Under the pieces are notes generated by a model. That model had not been told where the DNA came from. It saw nothing but the letters and a program-made list of their open reading frames with translations, and did not search any database. Positions 22,307 through 33,636 of a stretch of DNA of 64,000 nucleotides are shown here, in pieces (position 1 is the stretch's first letter; every line of letters starts with the position of its first letter). The stretch is taken from contig JASPKZ010004571.1 in assembly GCA_030220185.1 (NCBI GenBank), positions 1 through 64,000 on the forward strand. The letters are read 5' to 3'. The translations under genes and the position numbers were made by a program. The stretch comes from Diploptera punctata. Taxonomy: Eukaryota > Arthropoda > Insecta > Blattodea > Blaberidae.

Positions 22307-23434
22307 TGAATTACCGATGTTACACATAACATTATGTAACAAAGGGCATTATAGGGTTAATTTAATTTCAAAATAATAATATAATAATTATTATTATTAT
22401 TGTTGTTGTTATGACAATGCCGCAGAATGAAGGAAAAAATAATAGGCCTAACCTCGAAACCCCCATTACGGAAAAGTTTTCACGAACTCCTTGAAATATT
22501 TTGCGAACCCCACAGGTTGGGAAACGCTGCTTTAAAGTATGAAGCTCATGCGCGATCGTTATATTAAAAATAGCAACGTGTGCCTGCTAGCAATTTGGGG
22601 CTGCCTGGCTCTCAGATATAAAAAATATTTGCGATGAACTTTGTTCTGTAGTATCGTTCTATTGGCAATTCAGATAATATTCAAATGAGAATAATTATAA
22701 ACAGTTTCGTTTTTTAATTACAGACAACAATAAATTTATTCACAGAATGCAGTGAAAGCTCCTTATTCACGGTTCCGTTATTCGCGTTTTCATTATTCGC
22801 GGATTAAAACATTGCGACACAATTCTTGCATTCGCGATTAAAATGTCTTTATTCGCGGATCCAGTCGGTACATTAGAAGGAGTAGCCTTTATTAACGCAT
22901 CAGCAACATTTTTACTGCAGGTATGTGCCAAGACGACTTTTACAAAGGACAATTCAGATCAAATGGACAAATAAATATCAAAGTAAAACAAACTTTATTG
23001 TCACTAAGCCTGAAGTTCGTTGTTAAAAGACACCGCCGCCGTATTTTATGTGCCGCTATGTCCGTTGATAAATGCTGCCCTCGCCACGATTGGTGATTTA
23101 TTGTTTCAACTTGTCATTAGTTGCAAAATGAGCAAAACATTTCTTCCACTTACTTGTGTTTTGCACTCTTTTAACTTTACTATCTAACCCTTCTTGGTTA
23201 ACTCTTGTTTTTTTCGACTCCGACGATATTAGGGCATCCGAGGGCTAGGGAGTCTTTCCTTTCTTCCATTTCTTCTTTCCTTTCTTCCATTTCTTCTTTC
23301 CTTTATTTTCTTTTCTTCTCCAGAAAAGCCTGACCAGAGGCTATAAGATGTCAGCCCCATCACTGGTCTTGCCTTCCTTTGGCCAGTAACCAATCGAAGG
23401 GACTATTATTATGCTTTCAAGTCTTATACGAGAA

Positions 23435-23520
23435 TTTCCCGGAAGGATTAAAACGCTGGAGGGAAAATTTTCTATAGGATCGTAACAGGCCTTGGCCTAA
23501 TACTTGGAAGGAAGAAGAAG
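23435..23520 (+). mobile_element. LINE-D 3' end fragment, GAA tail
   Basis: AACGCTGGAGGGAAAATTTT, GATCGTAACAGGCCTTGGCC and TAATACTTGGAAGGAAGAAG match the 3' end of LINE-D as seen in reverse at 52845-52915. It is a very short 5'-truncated insertion inside the pogo-like element. Confidence 0.8.
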
Positions 23521-23572
23521 AAGAATTTTGTTTGAATAGCACGTATCTATTCTAATTTGATTCCAATTCATA

Positions 23573-23745
23573 ATGTCGAGTAAAAGGAAATAAAAATTAG
23601 TTTTGAAGCGGAGAAAAGTAGTGTTGCCGCTTAAATTAAAAATAGATGAATCAACTGTACGATTCATCAAGAAATCCGAAGACAAATATGGAATTCTATC
23701 CTTCAATACACAGCTGAGTATCAATCTGAATTGAAATGCCTTTTA
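23573..23745 (+). pseudogene. pogo-like transposase N-terminal remnant
   Basis: The plus frame begins MSSKRK at 23573, meets a stop, then reads LKRRKVVLPLKLKIDESTVR and FIKKSEDKYGIL. A start with SKRK followed by a helix-turn-helix and ESTVR-IKK fits the CENP-B/pogo-type DNA-binding domain. Length and stops exclude function. The assignment rests on this motif plus the flanking inverted ends. Confidence 0.5.
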
Positions 23746-24284
23746 AAAGCGGCAAAACAGGAAAAAATTACTAAGTTTTTAAGCCCTTGCCTAAGCCTGA
23801 CAATAATAAATAATATAATTTGTTCAGAATCTCTGATTAAATTGATTTTATTTTGATAATTTTATTTTGGAACCTTGGAACGTATCCCCTATATACCCAT
23901 ACAAATTATCATTCTATATTCAGGGTTCTTGTATTCGTGGCACATTTACGGAACATATCCCCCGTGAATAAGGAGCTTTTATTGTAATTGCCTGTACGCG
24001 AGAATTTTTTACCAATTATTATTTAATTATTTATTAAATTTTCAATTAAGTTTCGAAAATTAGTACGCTAAATAAAAAAAATAGCCAAACTGAATTTAAT
24101 GGAATTAAAAAGCCATAGAATAAAGTGAAAATGCTGTGCGCATTCCATAAGGAATAGCTGATGCTTCATTTGAGTTAAATTTGTTCCATATACTGCAGCA
24201 TCTGCTTCACGCAGAATTTATAGTGCAGATGACACAAGGAAACAATATTAATATTTAATTTTATAGATTGTTACGAAAATTATC

Positions 24285-25170
24285 CTTAATTTAGATAATT
24301 ATTCCAGAAAGAAATTTTAATAAATCAAGGAGTTCGACAAGGGTGTACATTATCACCTATATTGTTTAATATATATATTTTGACGATGTTATAAGAAAAT
24401 GGAAAAAAATCAAGTCCAATAGGAATACAAATTAATAGGGAAATGTATATGAATATTTTAATGTAAGCAGACGATCTGGTAATTATACAGAAGTCAGAGG
24501 ATGATTTACAAAGAGCCATTTACATGTTGAATCAATTAGAACTCTATTATAATCTCAATGTCTCAACTTCAAAAACTAAAATTATGGCTTTTCAGGGCAA
24601 AGTGCCAATCAGAGCAAAAATAGTGATCAATAATGAAATAATAAAACAGATAGTCACACTTTAACTATCTTGGTTCAGATATAACATATAGCTATGATTG
24701 GGATATACATAATAAATTAAACCGATATCAAATGATGTGTGGCACCATAAGAAGAACCCACCGAAAGACTCGAAGAGAAACTCAGCTCAGATTTTATAAA
24801 ATTATGGCTGTTCCTGTTCTTTTATATGGATCTGAATCGTGGGTACTTACAAAAAAATATATCTCACACATTCGAGCCACTGAAATGAAATTTTTAAGTT
24901 CTGTAAAAGGATGTACACGCATGGATAGATTACACAATGAATCAATAAGAAATGAACTGGAGATATTTTCAATAGTGATAAACTAGAAGAACACAAATAC
25001 CAATGGAAAGAACATTTAGACAGAATGGACAATACAAGATTGCCAAAGAAGATCAACACCTACAAACCACATGGGAAAAGATCTTTGGGACGGCCAAGGA
25101 AACGATGGACTTGAGACCGGAACAGGTCACATTGACCTAATCCTGGAAAGGAAGAAGAAGAAGAAGATTG
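24285..25170 (+). pseudogene. LINE-D, reverse transcriptase and C-terminal part
   Basis: From 24310 the broken frames read ILINQGVRQGCTLSPILFNI with interruptions, a reverse transcriptase block. The frame 24732-24986 gives RFYKIMAVPVLLYGSESWVL and ATEMKFLSSVKGCTRMDRLH. It continues with a stop at 24984 to GRPRKRW-like sequence and CCTGGAAAGGAAGAAGAAGA. Multiple frameshifts and stops make it dead. Other LINE-D copies are at 8411-8717, 32670-33155 and 52841-53930. Confidence 0.8.
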
Positions 25171-25612
25171 TTACAATATTACAAACTACATTTGATAGAT
25201 CTGTGTAATTTAATTCTACCTAAGTATCACGAATTGTGCTTTATTATCTTTAAAGTTTTTTTTATCTGTAAGGCTACAGCCTACATGCAAATTCCAATTG
25301 GTATTTAAGCTCTTTTCCATGTGTCATTATGGGTATCATATTTTTACATTGCTTATTGAAGCGTCCGCCTTTATGTTTTCAAGTTTGTAAATCTACTTGT
25401 TAGGAAATATATCGCACCCCGCAAGAATAACATCACAAATCAAAAACCCTCATTTTCCAGTACAGCGAAAAGAAAGTTTACTTACATCACAGATCAATTT
25501 GTTTAGGAATAGCTATAGGTGCAACTTATACCCAGATAAGTTAGGAATTCATTTACTGGCTTATTTTATACAATTTAAACAAATTGTGTTGTTTTGAATT
25601 GAGGACTAATTA
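25171..25612. other. Unassigned AT-rich DNA
   Basis: No gene, repeat or terminal structure recognised between the LINE-D tail and the next SINE. Confidence 0.45.
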
Positions 25613-25990
25613 ATCCATCGCTGTGGTCTCGGGGTAGCGTGCTGCCTTGTCACGCAGCGGGCCCGGGATCGATCCCCGGTCGGGACAGTTTTTTCTGGGT
25701 GAGGATTTTATCGGGGTTTTTCCTCGCCTGTAAGACAAATGTCAGGAAAACTTTAAGGCCCAAACGGTCCCCGAAATCATATGGCCATCGCAATCATCAT
25801 CATTCATATTCATCTTAGGTTAAGCTTAGGATTAGGGACTCTCCTGGCGCACCATTATCATCACCCATCATATCGTCGGGGCAACGTAACCCGGCCTTCC
25901 AGGCGCCCAAACCTCAGAAGTGGGCTACAAGTACGCCATGCCAGGAGAGAAACCAGGAATGTCGAAAGACCACCTGGGGCATTAGAAAAA
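25613..25990 (+). mobile_element. SINE S1, body type II, A-tail
   Basis: The tRNA-Asp-like head (CTGTGGTCTCGGGGTAGCGT; B box GGATCGATCCC) is joined to a body that differs from type I: CATATTCATCTTAGGTTAAG, GGACTCTCCTGGCGCACC, GCGCCCAAACCTCAGAAGTG and CACCTGGGGCATTAG, then ten A. Possible target duplication: GAGGACTAATT before and GGGGATTAATT after, with two mismatches. A second type II copy lies at 54458-54840. Confidence 0.85.
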
Positions 25991-26239
25991 AAAAATGGGG
26001 ATTAATTCAAATTCATCCAATGTTGAGTTGTGGCGTTATTCTTGCCGAGGTGCGTTATTATGTGCAGCAATAAATAATCAGTGGTAAATATTTGTCCAGC
26101 AAAATATGGAATTTTTACATGAAAATGATTAATTTTTTTGTAGAATATAGGCACTTCTCTTTTTACTTTTAAACAGAGCTCTTTTATTCACAGTTAATTA
26201 ATGGTATGAGTATTATTTTCCTTTTCTATTCTTTCACTA

Positions 26240-26563
26240 ATCTATCCATGCATCCATAGTAATTCTGTCCGAGTGCAGGTCTTTCACTGCAATCATAGCA
26301 TTTTCATGCTATGCTTTTCAGCTTTACTAGGGAATTATAGGTGTGCTAGCTTCCCGTTGCTTTCCACACCGGTGAAGGATGATGATGATGATGACCGGAT
26401 GATTTTCGGGGACCGTTGGGCCCTAAGATTCCTCACATTTGTCTTACAGGTGAGGAAAAATCCCGATAAAAACCTCACCCAGGAGCCTGTCCCGACCGGG
26501 AATCGAACCCGGGCTCGCTGAATGACAAGGCAGCACGCTACCTCGACACCCACAGCTGTGGAC
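26240..26563 (-). mobile_element. SINE S1, type I, with TSD
   Basis: Reverse-oriented full-length copy: 3' end CATCCATAGTAATTCTG at the left, B box complement GGAATCGAACCC near 26500, and head near 26550. Flanked by CTTTCACTA at 26231-26239 and 26564-26572, a perfect 9-bp target duplication. Confidence 0.92.
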
Positions 26564-26719
26564 CTTTCACTATTAATGTCGCTTAATTCGATGTTTTTGT
26601 GTCATTAGGTTGTCAGTAAAATAATTCTTTCTCCGTAGTCTCATACTCTGGATTTCTCAATGGGCGTCTAAACTACGACCACGGTTTTCTTAATTTTTAT
26701 TGTTTCCATAACAACCATA

Positions 26720-27529
26720 CTTACTTACTTACTTACTCACTGGCACTATTGAACCCGTAGGTTCATGGCCGCACGGACATAAGCTCTCCACACATCCCTA
26801 TCCTGAGCTAATGATTTCCAATCATTCCCTGTATAATCTACTTCCCTCAAATCATAGTTAGTGTTATTCTCCCACCTCATTCTTGGTCTACCAACTGGGC
26901 GTTTTCCCTCTGGCTTTCCTACAAGAAGCTTCCATGCAAGTCTTTCATTTCCCATACGTGCAACATGTCCTGCCCAACGCAGTCTACGAGACTTAACTGT
27001 TCTTATTTTATCTGGCTTCCTATAAAGACCATGTACGTAGTTCATTGTTGTGTAGACTTCTCCATTCACCTGTCTGTTTATCTCTCTTTGGTCCAAAAAT
27101 TTTCCTAAGTACTTTATTCTCAAATACTTGTAATCTCCTTTCCTCCCTTAAAGTAAGAGTCCATGTTTCGCACCCATATAATATAACTGGTAGAATGATA
27201 GTTTTATATATTTTCAGTTTAACGTTCCTTGAAAGGAGTTGGGACATCAAGAGTCTCTGTAATGCATAATAGCACGCATTTCCAGAATTGAACCTATGTT
27301 TAATTTCTTTGTGCATCTCATTCCTATTTGTGATCATTGTTCCTAGGTATTTGAACTCAGCCACTTCCTCAAAATTTCCCTCATTTGTCATTAGCTGTCC
27401 ATTTCCATCATATAATGAATTTCTACGTGTGACCATATATTTAGTTTTATTGATATTTACTTCCAGTCCTAATTTCTTAGTATTACTCAATAGTGTGTGC
27501 GTGTTGTTCTTTAGTATCTCCATAACAAC
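26720..27529 (-). mobile_element. LINE-A insertion with perfect 14-bp TSD
   Basis: CCATAACAACCATA lies at 26706-26719 and 27530-27543. The insert is 810 bp. On the minus strand two overlapping frames (27592-27020 and 27123-26746) read ILKNNTHTLLSNTKKLGLEV, LGTMITNRNEMHKEIKHRFN, VILYGCETWTLTLREERRLQ, SRRLRWAGHVARMGNERLAW and AYVRAAMNLRVQ, then the tail (AGTA)n. One frameshift near 27080 joins the two. It is the longest clean LINE-A copy here but starts downstream of the YADD motif, so it is 5'-truncated. Confidence 0.93.
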
Positions 27530-27777
27530 CATAACAACCATAAAAACTGAAAATCGACGGCTGTTAATTCCTAAAACAAATGTATGAATCATGTATATGG
27601 CTTCATAACAATTTCCATGAATTCATATAAACTGCAAGTTAATTGTTTTTAGCGAGTTTTATAAGTTCATCAATATCTCCTCGTATTTTTCCTTATCATG
27701 AGCATAGAGCAACAACCCGACACTCACTACACTACGTCAATAACCACTTACTTAATACTTAATACAGGCTTTCAACT

Positions 27778-28310
27778 TTACAGCAGTTTGCCCTTGATTC
27801 CTGCTTTCCAGAGATTCCTGTCTTCCCATTGACCATCTTCCATACCCCTCTTCATCATGACATCATATATTCCCTCATACCATGCTTTTCTACTTCTCCC
27901 CCTCTTCCTTCTGCCTGGTACCATCCAATCCAACACCTGTTTAGGCCACTGGTCTTCCAACATCCATTGTACGTGTCCATACCACTGTAGAGCTCTCTTT
28001 GTTATCCTATCGATAACAGTTTCTTGTGCATCCATTTCTTGTCTGATATATGTATTTCGAATATGTTGTAGCCTGGATATTCTCATACTTCTCCGTAATC
28101 CATCCATTTCTGTCGCCAAGATTCTTTTCTGCATCCTTTCATTTATTGTCCAGCTCTCTGATCCATATGTAAGTATACTTTCTATTATTGTCTGTATAAT
28201 CTCTTTTTTTATTTTTCTGGTCCAAATTTCTATTCCATAAAAGACCATTCAGGGATCTAATCGCCTTCCTTGCACAATTTACTCTGTTAACAATATCTTT
28301 TCACAAGTGC
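27778..28310 (-). pseudogene. LINE-C-like C-terminal domain
   Basis: The frame 28248-27778 reads IIESILTYGSESWTINERMQ, ATEMDGLRRSMRISRLQHIR, LQWYGHVQWMLEDQWPKQVL and NLWKAGIKGKLL, then a stop. Upstream to about 28310 another frame gives VNRVNCARKAIRSLNGLLW, so one frameshift lies near 28205. It is the same domain as in 28617-29191 and 31990-32550, but clearly diverged. No target duplication was found. Confidence 0.85.
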
Positions 28311-28616
28311 CAATGCGATTAAATAACACTGTGGGAAGTTCTCTGTATCCAGGGTACAACGAATATCACGGCACCTGGACACTTATGCCCACTTGACATA
28401 AATATTGTTAACACACACTGACGCTACTTGTCACATGTGTAGCAACTATGATGAACCGGTCCTAGTGTTGTGAAGCAGGTGGTTCTGTTGTCTTTTGTTT
28501 CTTTTTATCAGTGTTTAACTCATGCCCAAAATGGGAATCAATGACCAATCACGTTTCAATGAATTTTGTTTTACAACTAATGAAGTCGTGTTTCGCCTCG
28601 ATATTTATCGAATTCT

Positions 28617-29191
28617 CTATCTCTATCTATCTTCGGGTTTTTACAGCTGCTGCCGTCTTCCCGTGCCAAACCTCCAAAGCCTACGGTCTTGGGCATCTTC
28701 GATGCTTAGCCCTCTAGCTTGCATTACTGTCTTCATGTTTTCCTTCCATGTTAACCTTGGTCTTCCTCTTTTCTTCTTTCTGTTCGGATGCCATTCATAT
28801 AGTTGCTTCGGCCATCGCTCATCTTCCATTCTTAAAACATGTCCTAACCACTTTAATTCCTTTTCCTCAGTTCTTTCAATTATGCTTTCTTCTGCTTCCA
28901 TTATGTTTCTAATTTCCTTATTTGTGACATGTTCTAATTTAGACTTTCTGGCACTTCTTCGTAAATAATCCATTTCTAGAGCTATTAGTCTATTCTTGTA
29001 GTACTTATTGATTGTCCATACCTCACTTCCATACATTGCAACAGATTCCACCAATGTCTTACCAATATATTTTTTTATGTCTTTCCAAATATGCTTATCC
29101 CACCATATGGAATTTAATTATGATATTATTTTGCTACTCAATTCAATTCTATGTTTTATGTTCTCTTTTCCTATACCTTCGATGTTATCGA
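28617..29191 (-). mobile_element. LINE-C insertion with perfect 13-bp TSD
   Basis: TTTATCGAATTCT lies at 28604-28616 and 29192-29204. The minus-strand frame 29054-28641 reads VESVAMYGSEVWTINKYYKN, LEMDYLRRSARKSKLEHVTN, ELKWLGHVLRMEDERWPKQL and LWRFGTGRRQQL, then a stop, followed by a (GATA)n-type tail (CTATCTCTATCTATC on the plus strand). It is a 575-bp 5'-truncated copy. The frame is open to the stop, which points to a fairly young insertion. Confidence 0.93.
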
Positions 29192-29637
29192 TTTATCGAA
29201 TTCTATTTACCAAAATAAAGAAAGCTCCTCCTTTTTTTAATATTCTGAACAGGTCAGAGAATTATTTTGCAGTGACTGACTCTCCAACAACTATATTGAA
29301 TATAGCAAATAATGAACACATTCCTTTCAACTACACATTTGATAATTGTGTGTTCAATAATTGTGTTTTTAAACAATTATTTTACTGAGTTGTTTCCTAA
29401 AAATTAATTAATAACCTATTATGTTGGTTATAATATGCAGTTAAATGTGTTTCATTTTTTCTCCACTTGGGTGCATTCTTACAATATTGCGTTCCAATTT
29501 GGCAATAAATAATATGATCAATTGCAGTGATGTACAAATAAAACGTAACCAAACATTTCTCATTTGTTTTCAAATATCGCCGTTTACATTAAAAATATAA
29601 ATATTTTAAAATAACTATATTTAAATAGTCCACCGCT

Positions 29638-29959
29638 GTGGTCTCGAGGTAGCGTCCTGCCTTTTCACACAGCGGGCCCGGGTTCGATTCCCGGTCGGGA
29701 CAGGCTCTTCGGTGAGGTTTTTCCGGGGTTTTTCCTCACCTGTAAGACAAATGTCAGGAAGCTTAGGGCCCAACGGTCCTCGAAATCATCCGGCCATCAT
29801 CATCATCATCCTTATCATTATCATCATCACCCTTCACCTGTGTGGAGAGCAACGGGAAGCTACCACACCTATAATTCCCTGGTAAAGCTGCAACGCATAG
29901 CATGAAAATACTATGATTGCAGTGAAAAACCTACCCTCGGGCAGAATTACTATGGATGG
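29638..29959 (+). mobile_element. SINE S1, type I, inserted in family M
   Basis: Flanked by ATATTTAAATA (29627-29637) and ATATTCAAATA (29960-29970). The uninterrupted sequence ATATTTAAATAATGATTTGT exists in M at 15788-15810, so the empty site is visible. This copy has a short deletion after the head (GACAGGCTCTTCGGTGAGG) compared with 7647-7989. Confidence 0.93.
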
Positions 29960-30238
29960 ATATTCAAATAATGATTTGTGAGTAAACAGCTTAATTTTAT
30001 TCGTTAAATAGTCCTAATAAATACCACTCTTGATTTCCAAATCCTCTAGACAAATTGGAAATCACTCAGGGCATTACTTATGAATATTGTTGACGACAAG
30101 TATGAGGTCGGTATTTTTTCAGAGACGTTTTGGCCCGAAATTCCTGGATGTTTTTTAGAGTTAAAAAACTGAAAAAATTTAACCATAAAATAGTACGGCA
30201 CTATTCCTCATTAAAAAGGAAAATAAATTTAAAATGAC

Positions 30239-30946
30239 TATTTAACTCATGCCCCAAATGGGAGTCAATGACCAATCACATTTCAATTATTATTTATTTA
30301 CAACCAATCACAGTTGTGTTTCGCCTAAAATGTACCAACTAAAGTTATCATAATAAAGAAAGCACCTCCTTTATAACATTCTGAATAGGTCATAGCATTA
30401 TTTTGCAGTGACTGATCCTATAAGAAATACGGCTACTAGATTGTATATATAGTGCATGAATGTCAACACGTAGCGCATACGAGAGATAATATAAAAACAT
30501 TTGTAACAATTAATTATACCACAAAAAAAGAAACCACTGTTTGCATTTTCTTAAACGAATTATTTTCCAGGAAATGACGCAGAAAAATATAATTGACATA
30601 TTTACATTATAGGACATCAGAAATTAACAAATACCTATAACGTTGGTTATAAATTTCTCCATAGGTTGCATTCTTACAACATTGCGATCTTTTGGCAATA
30701 AATAATATTATGATCTGGTTGCAGTGATGAACAAAATGAGAAAATGAAGCGTACCAATCGTTTCTCATTTGTTTTCAAACATCGCCGTTTACATTAAATA
30801 TATAAATATTTTAATATAACAATAGTTAAATAATGATTTGTGAGTATACAGCTTAATTTTATTCGTTAAATAGTCCTAACAAATGCCACTCTTGATTTCC
30901 AAATTCTCTAGATAAATTTGGAAATCACTCTTGGCATTACTTACGA
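30239..30946 (+). mobile_element. MITE-like family M
   Basis: Starts TATTTAACTCATGCCCCAAA, ends TTGGCATTACTTACGA, with the terminal hairpin TTGATTTCCAAATTC / ATTTGGAAATCAC. Uninterrupted copy that serves as reference for the family, about 708 bp. No coding frame. Confidence 0.82.
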
Positions 30947-31531
30947 AAATGTATTACTATTAGTTCAAATTTAGTCTGTCAAAAATTATTTTTAGAAAAC
31001 AAATGTTCATAGCGCTGCTTGAATAATGTAGATTTAAGGTATTGTATTGAACTTTTGGGTGGCTTCTTGCAAGCAAAAGGAATAATGATTGTTTTCAATT
31101 AAACGTTAATTGACATTTTGCCGCTTTGTTAGCTAATTCCACTACCAGGACCATTAGCTCGATGGGTGTTTGTCGTTTGTCTCTAGTGCCATTGTTAATT
31201 GGATGCCACGCAAGTACAACATATGAGATACTGAGTCAATAGTCACCATTTCCGAAACCTGACCAAAAACAAACATTCACGTCAAATGAAAACATCAAAG
31301 AGAAAAAAATCCAAATAGCGACCTCCCAAATTAAAGAGGTTTTACACAAATGTGTATATTTCCTCTCACAAGGCAACATTCATTAGTATATGGTTACATT
31401 TAACTCTAAATCTACGTATATACATTGGAAAGTCGAGTTTATAACTTGATTTCTACGAAAAACAATTGAAATGACTTTATAAGGCAGGCAAATGAATATC
31501 GATTAAGTTCAAGTTTAATATTTCAGGTTCC
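30947..31531. other. Unassigned DNA
   Basis: AT-rich sequence. No open frame of note and no repeat shared with the rest of the window was seen. Confidence 0.45.
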
Positions 31532-31542
31532 ATGATTGAAAT

Positions 31543-31883
31543 GTCCACCGCTGTGGTCTCGAGGTAGCGTGCTGCCTTGTCACGCAGCGGGCCCGGGTTC
31601 GATCCCCGGTCGGGGCAGTTTTTCTGGGTGAGGTTTTTATCGGGGTTTTTCCTCACCTGTAAGACAAATGTCAGGAAAACTTTAAGGCCCAAACGGTCCC
31701 CGAAATCATATGTCCATGATCATCCTTATCATTATCATCATCATCATCATCATCCTTCAACGGTGTGGAAAGCAACGGGAAGCTACCACACCTACACAAT
31801 TCCCTAGTAAAGCTGCAAGCATAGCATGAAAATGCTATGATTGCAGTGAAGGACCTGCCTTCGGGCAGAATTACTATGGATGG
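31543..31883 (+). mobile_element. SINE S1, type I, with TSD
   Basis: Full-length copy. Flanked by ATGATTGAAAT (31532-31542) and ATGATCGAAAT (31884-31894), 11 bp with one mismatch. A box, anticodon-like loop and B box (GGTTCGATCCC) are intact, and the copy is close in sequence to 7647-7989. Confidence 0.92.
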
Positions 31884-31989
31884 ATGATCGAAATATAGCA
31901 TATTATGATAGGGTAACCATGAATTAATTCTTATGCAAATGTGGAAACATTCATCTATCTAGAATCATTGTGAGGGTTATTCTAATGGT

Positions 31990-32550
31990 AAAAAAAGAAC
32001 AAAATATTATGATTTATAAATTAACTTAATAAATGCTTTAAACTCTTTTTGGTGGAGCAGAAATATTAAAAAAAATAGAAAATTACAAATATATCAAATC
32101 ATAATTTAGAGCATTTTAACATATGGTGCTGAAGTCTGGCAAATTCCTACCAGGGAAATGAAAAAAAAATTTAAGTAATGAAATGGATGTTTTAAGAAGA
32201 TCAGCTGAAAAATCTAGAATTAATAGAATACGAAATAAAGAAATAAGGGAAATTATGGGTGTACAACAGGAGCCGGACATCATAGACATTATAGAAAAGA
32301 AAAGATTACAGTGGTATGGCCATGTCAAAAGAATGCCAGAACAAAGATTGCCTAAAATTGTTATGGAATGGATCCCAATGGAAAGGAGGAAGAGAGGAAG
32401 ACCAAAGAAAACTTGGATAGAAGGGGTGCAAGCAGCTATGAATATCAGAGGATTGGAGGAAGTTCATTGTATGGACAGGAAGGAATGACGTTTGGTTTCC
32501 GGAAGACGGCGGCAGCTGCCATGATACCGGATGATGATGATGAAATTAAA
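31990..32550 (+). pseudogene. LINE-C type, C-terminal part, GAT tail
   Basis: The frame 32183-32488 reads MDVLRRSAEKSRINRIRNKE, KRLQWYGHVKRMPEQRLPKI and WIPMERRKRGRPKKTWIEGV. Upstream frames give ILTYGAEVWQ near 32115. It ends GATACCGGATGATGATGATG. A matching reverse copy is at 54918-55265. The start at ~31990 is approximate. Confidence 0.85.
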
Positions 32551-32669
32551 TTTTCTTCCATTAAAGGAAATAACATAAATATAATATAACATTATATATA
32601 ATCAAATGTTTCATATTTTACTTAATATATAAATTGAGTGTTAAAATTTTGTTTTCAGGTTTACAGCAC

Positions 32670-33155
32670 TGTATTTATTACTTTCAATGTCAAAAAACTA
32701 AAATTTAACAGAGTAACAGGAATTATAAATAATATTTTCAAGCCAAATACAGTACAGCAACACACACGAACTAGAATTTATAAAACACTGGTCAGACCCA
32801 TATTATGTGACGGCAGTGAGGCCTGGACAATTCGCAGTGTAGATGAACAAAGACTAACTGCGGCAGAAATGAAATTTATGAGACGTACTGCGGGCTATTC
32901 AAGGACAGACCATAAAAGGAATTCTGAGATTCTCAAAGAATTATACACAGAATCAGTCATGGAATATGTACAAAAATACTGAAACAACTGGAAATCTCAC
33001 GTACGAAGAATGAGCAGAACGAGAATACCACGTCAGATCTTAAATTACCAGCCACCAGGCAAGAGATCTTTGGGCAGACCTTTCAAACGTTGGATTGAGA
33101 CCGTAACAGACCACTAGGTCTATCACATGAAAGGAAGAAGAGGAAGAAGAAGAAG
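32670..33155 (+). pseudogene. LINE-D, C-terminal part, GAA tail
   Basis: The frame 32638-32982 contains YKTLVRPILCDGSEAWTIRS and LTAAEMKFMRRTAGYSRTDH. A TGA at 32980 interrupts it; beyond, the same frame continues NNWKSHVRRMSRTRIPRQIL and GRPFKRW. The tail is AAAGGAAGAAGAGGAAGAAG. Single stop, otherwise readable. Confidence 0.85.
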
Positions 33156-33621
33156 AATATCGATTGTCATTCCGATTACTTTATCAATTGTTGTTTGTGC
33201 ATTTTAGGATCTTATTTGCTATGGAGTGGTTCACAAAGGAAGAACGTGTTATAATTGTGGAAACCCAGTATATTTTATTTGTACCAATTAACCATAATAA
33301 ATATAAGATCATAGCAGGAAAATGCGTTTGTCATTCACTTTTTTTTACTTTCCAACAGGGCCCCATATTCATGTGTGCCCAAGGGCCCCGGTAAGGCCCA
33401 AGACGGCACTACACGTCAGGAGGTTTCTTATAAGGGGTGGCCACTAGTATGTCTCTGAAACCTCTCACGAAAATGTATACTAATATAGAAACGCGGTTGC
33501 TACTATTACACCCCGTAAGTTCCTCACAACGGCAGCTCTACTATGAGATGGAAGGGGGCCGTGTTGAACTGACATTGTGCTGTGTATTAGTGTGTATGAA
33601 ACAAAGCATATTTTGAGAGTC
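33156..33621. other. Mostly unassigned; possible transposase start
   Basis: A plus frame from 33221 reads MEWFTKEERVIIVE, like the N terminus of insect Tc1/mariner-related transposases, but similarity stops within about 15 residues. The rest has CCCCGGTAAGGCCCAAGACG and no recognised feature. Confidence 0.35.
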
Positions 33622-33636
33622 TTAGCTTAATAAAAT

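Larger units (their letters stand above)
20220..22529. mobile_element. hAT-like DNA transposon, non-autonomous
   Basis: The left end CAGCGGTTCCCAACC and right end GGTTGGGAAACGCTG form terminal inverted repeats with one mismatch. They are flanked by CTTTAGAG (20212-20219) and CTTTAAAG (22530-22537), an 8-bp target duplication with one mismatch, as expected for hAT. No transposase frame is visible. The interior carries a PLE-like inverted repeat (20353-20631) and an M copy (21866-22306); the remainder is AT-rich and unassigned. Confidence 0.85.
22750..23984 (+). mobile_element. pogo/Tigger-like DNA transposon, dead
   Basis: The left end is CAGTGAAAGCTCCTTATTCA followed by CGG. The reverse complement of the right end is CAATAAAAGCTCCTTATTCA followed by CGG, so 23-bp inverted ends match at 20 or more positions. 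Ends beginning CAGT and containing TTAT-CACGG resemble pogo/Tigger elements. The right flank begins TA; the left flank does not, so the TA duplication is only half visible. The interior holds a transposase N-terminal remnant and a LINE 3' fragment. Confidence 0.7.
28513..30083 (+). mobile_element. Family M copy carrying two insertions
   Basis: The left part (28513-28616) matches the M start (TTTAACTCATGCCCAAAATG). M resumes at 29205 and again at 29971, and ends GGGCATTACTTATGA. The interruptions are a LINE-C (28617-29191) and a SINE S1 (29638-29959), each with its own target duplication. Removing them gives a continuous M element like that at 30239-30946. Confidence 0.85.

Noticed and set aside
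28522..28968. 148-codon plus-strand frame
   Set aside because: It is the antisense shadow of the LINE-C coding strand.
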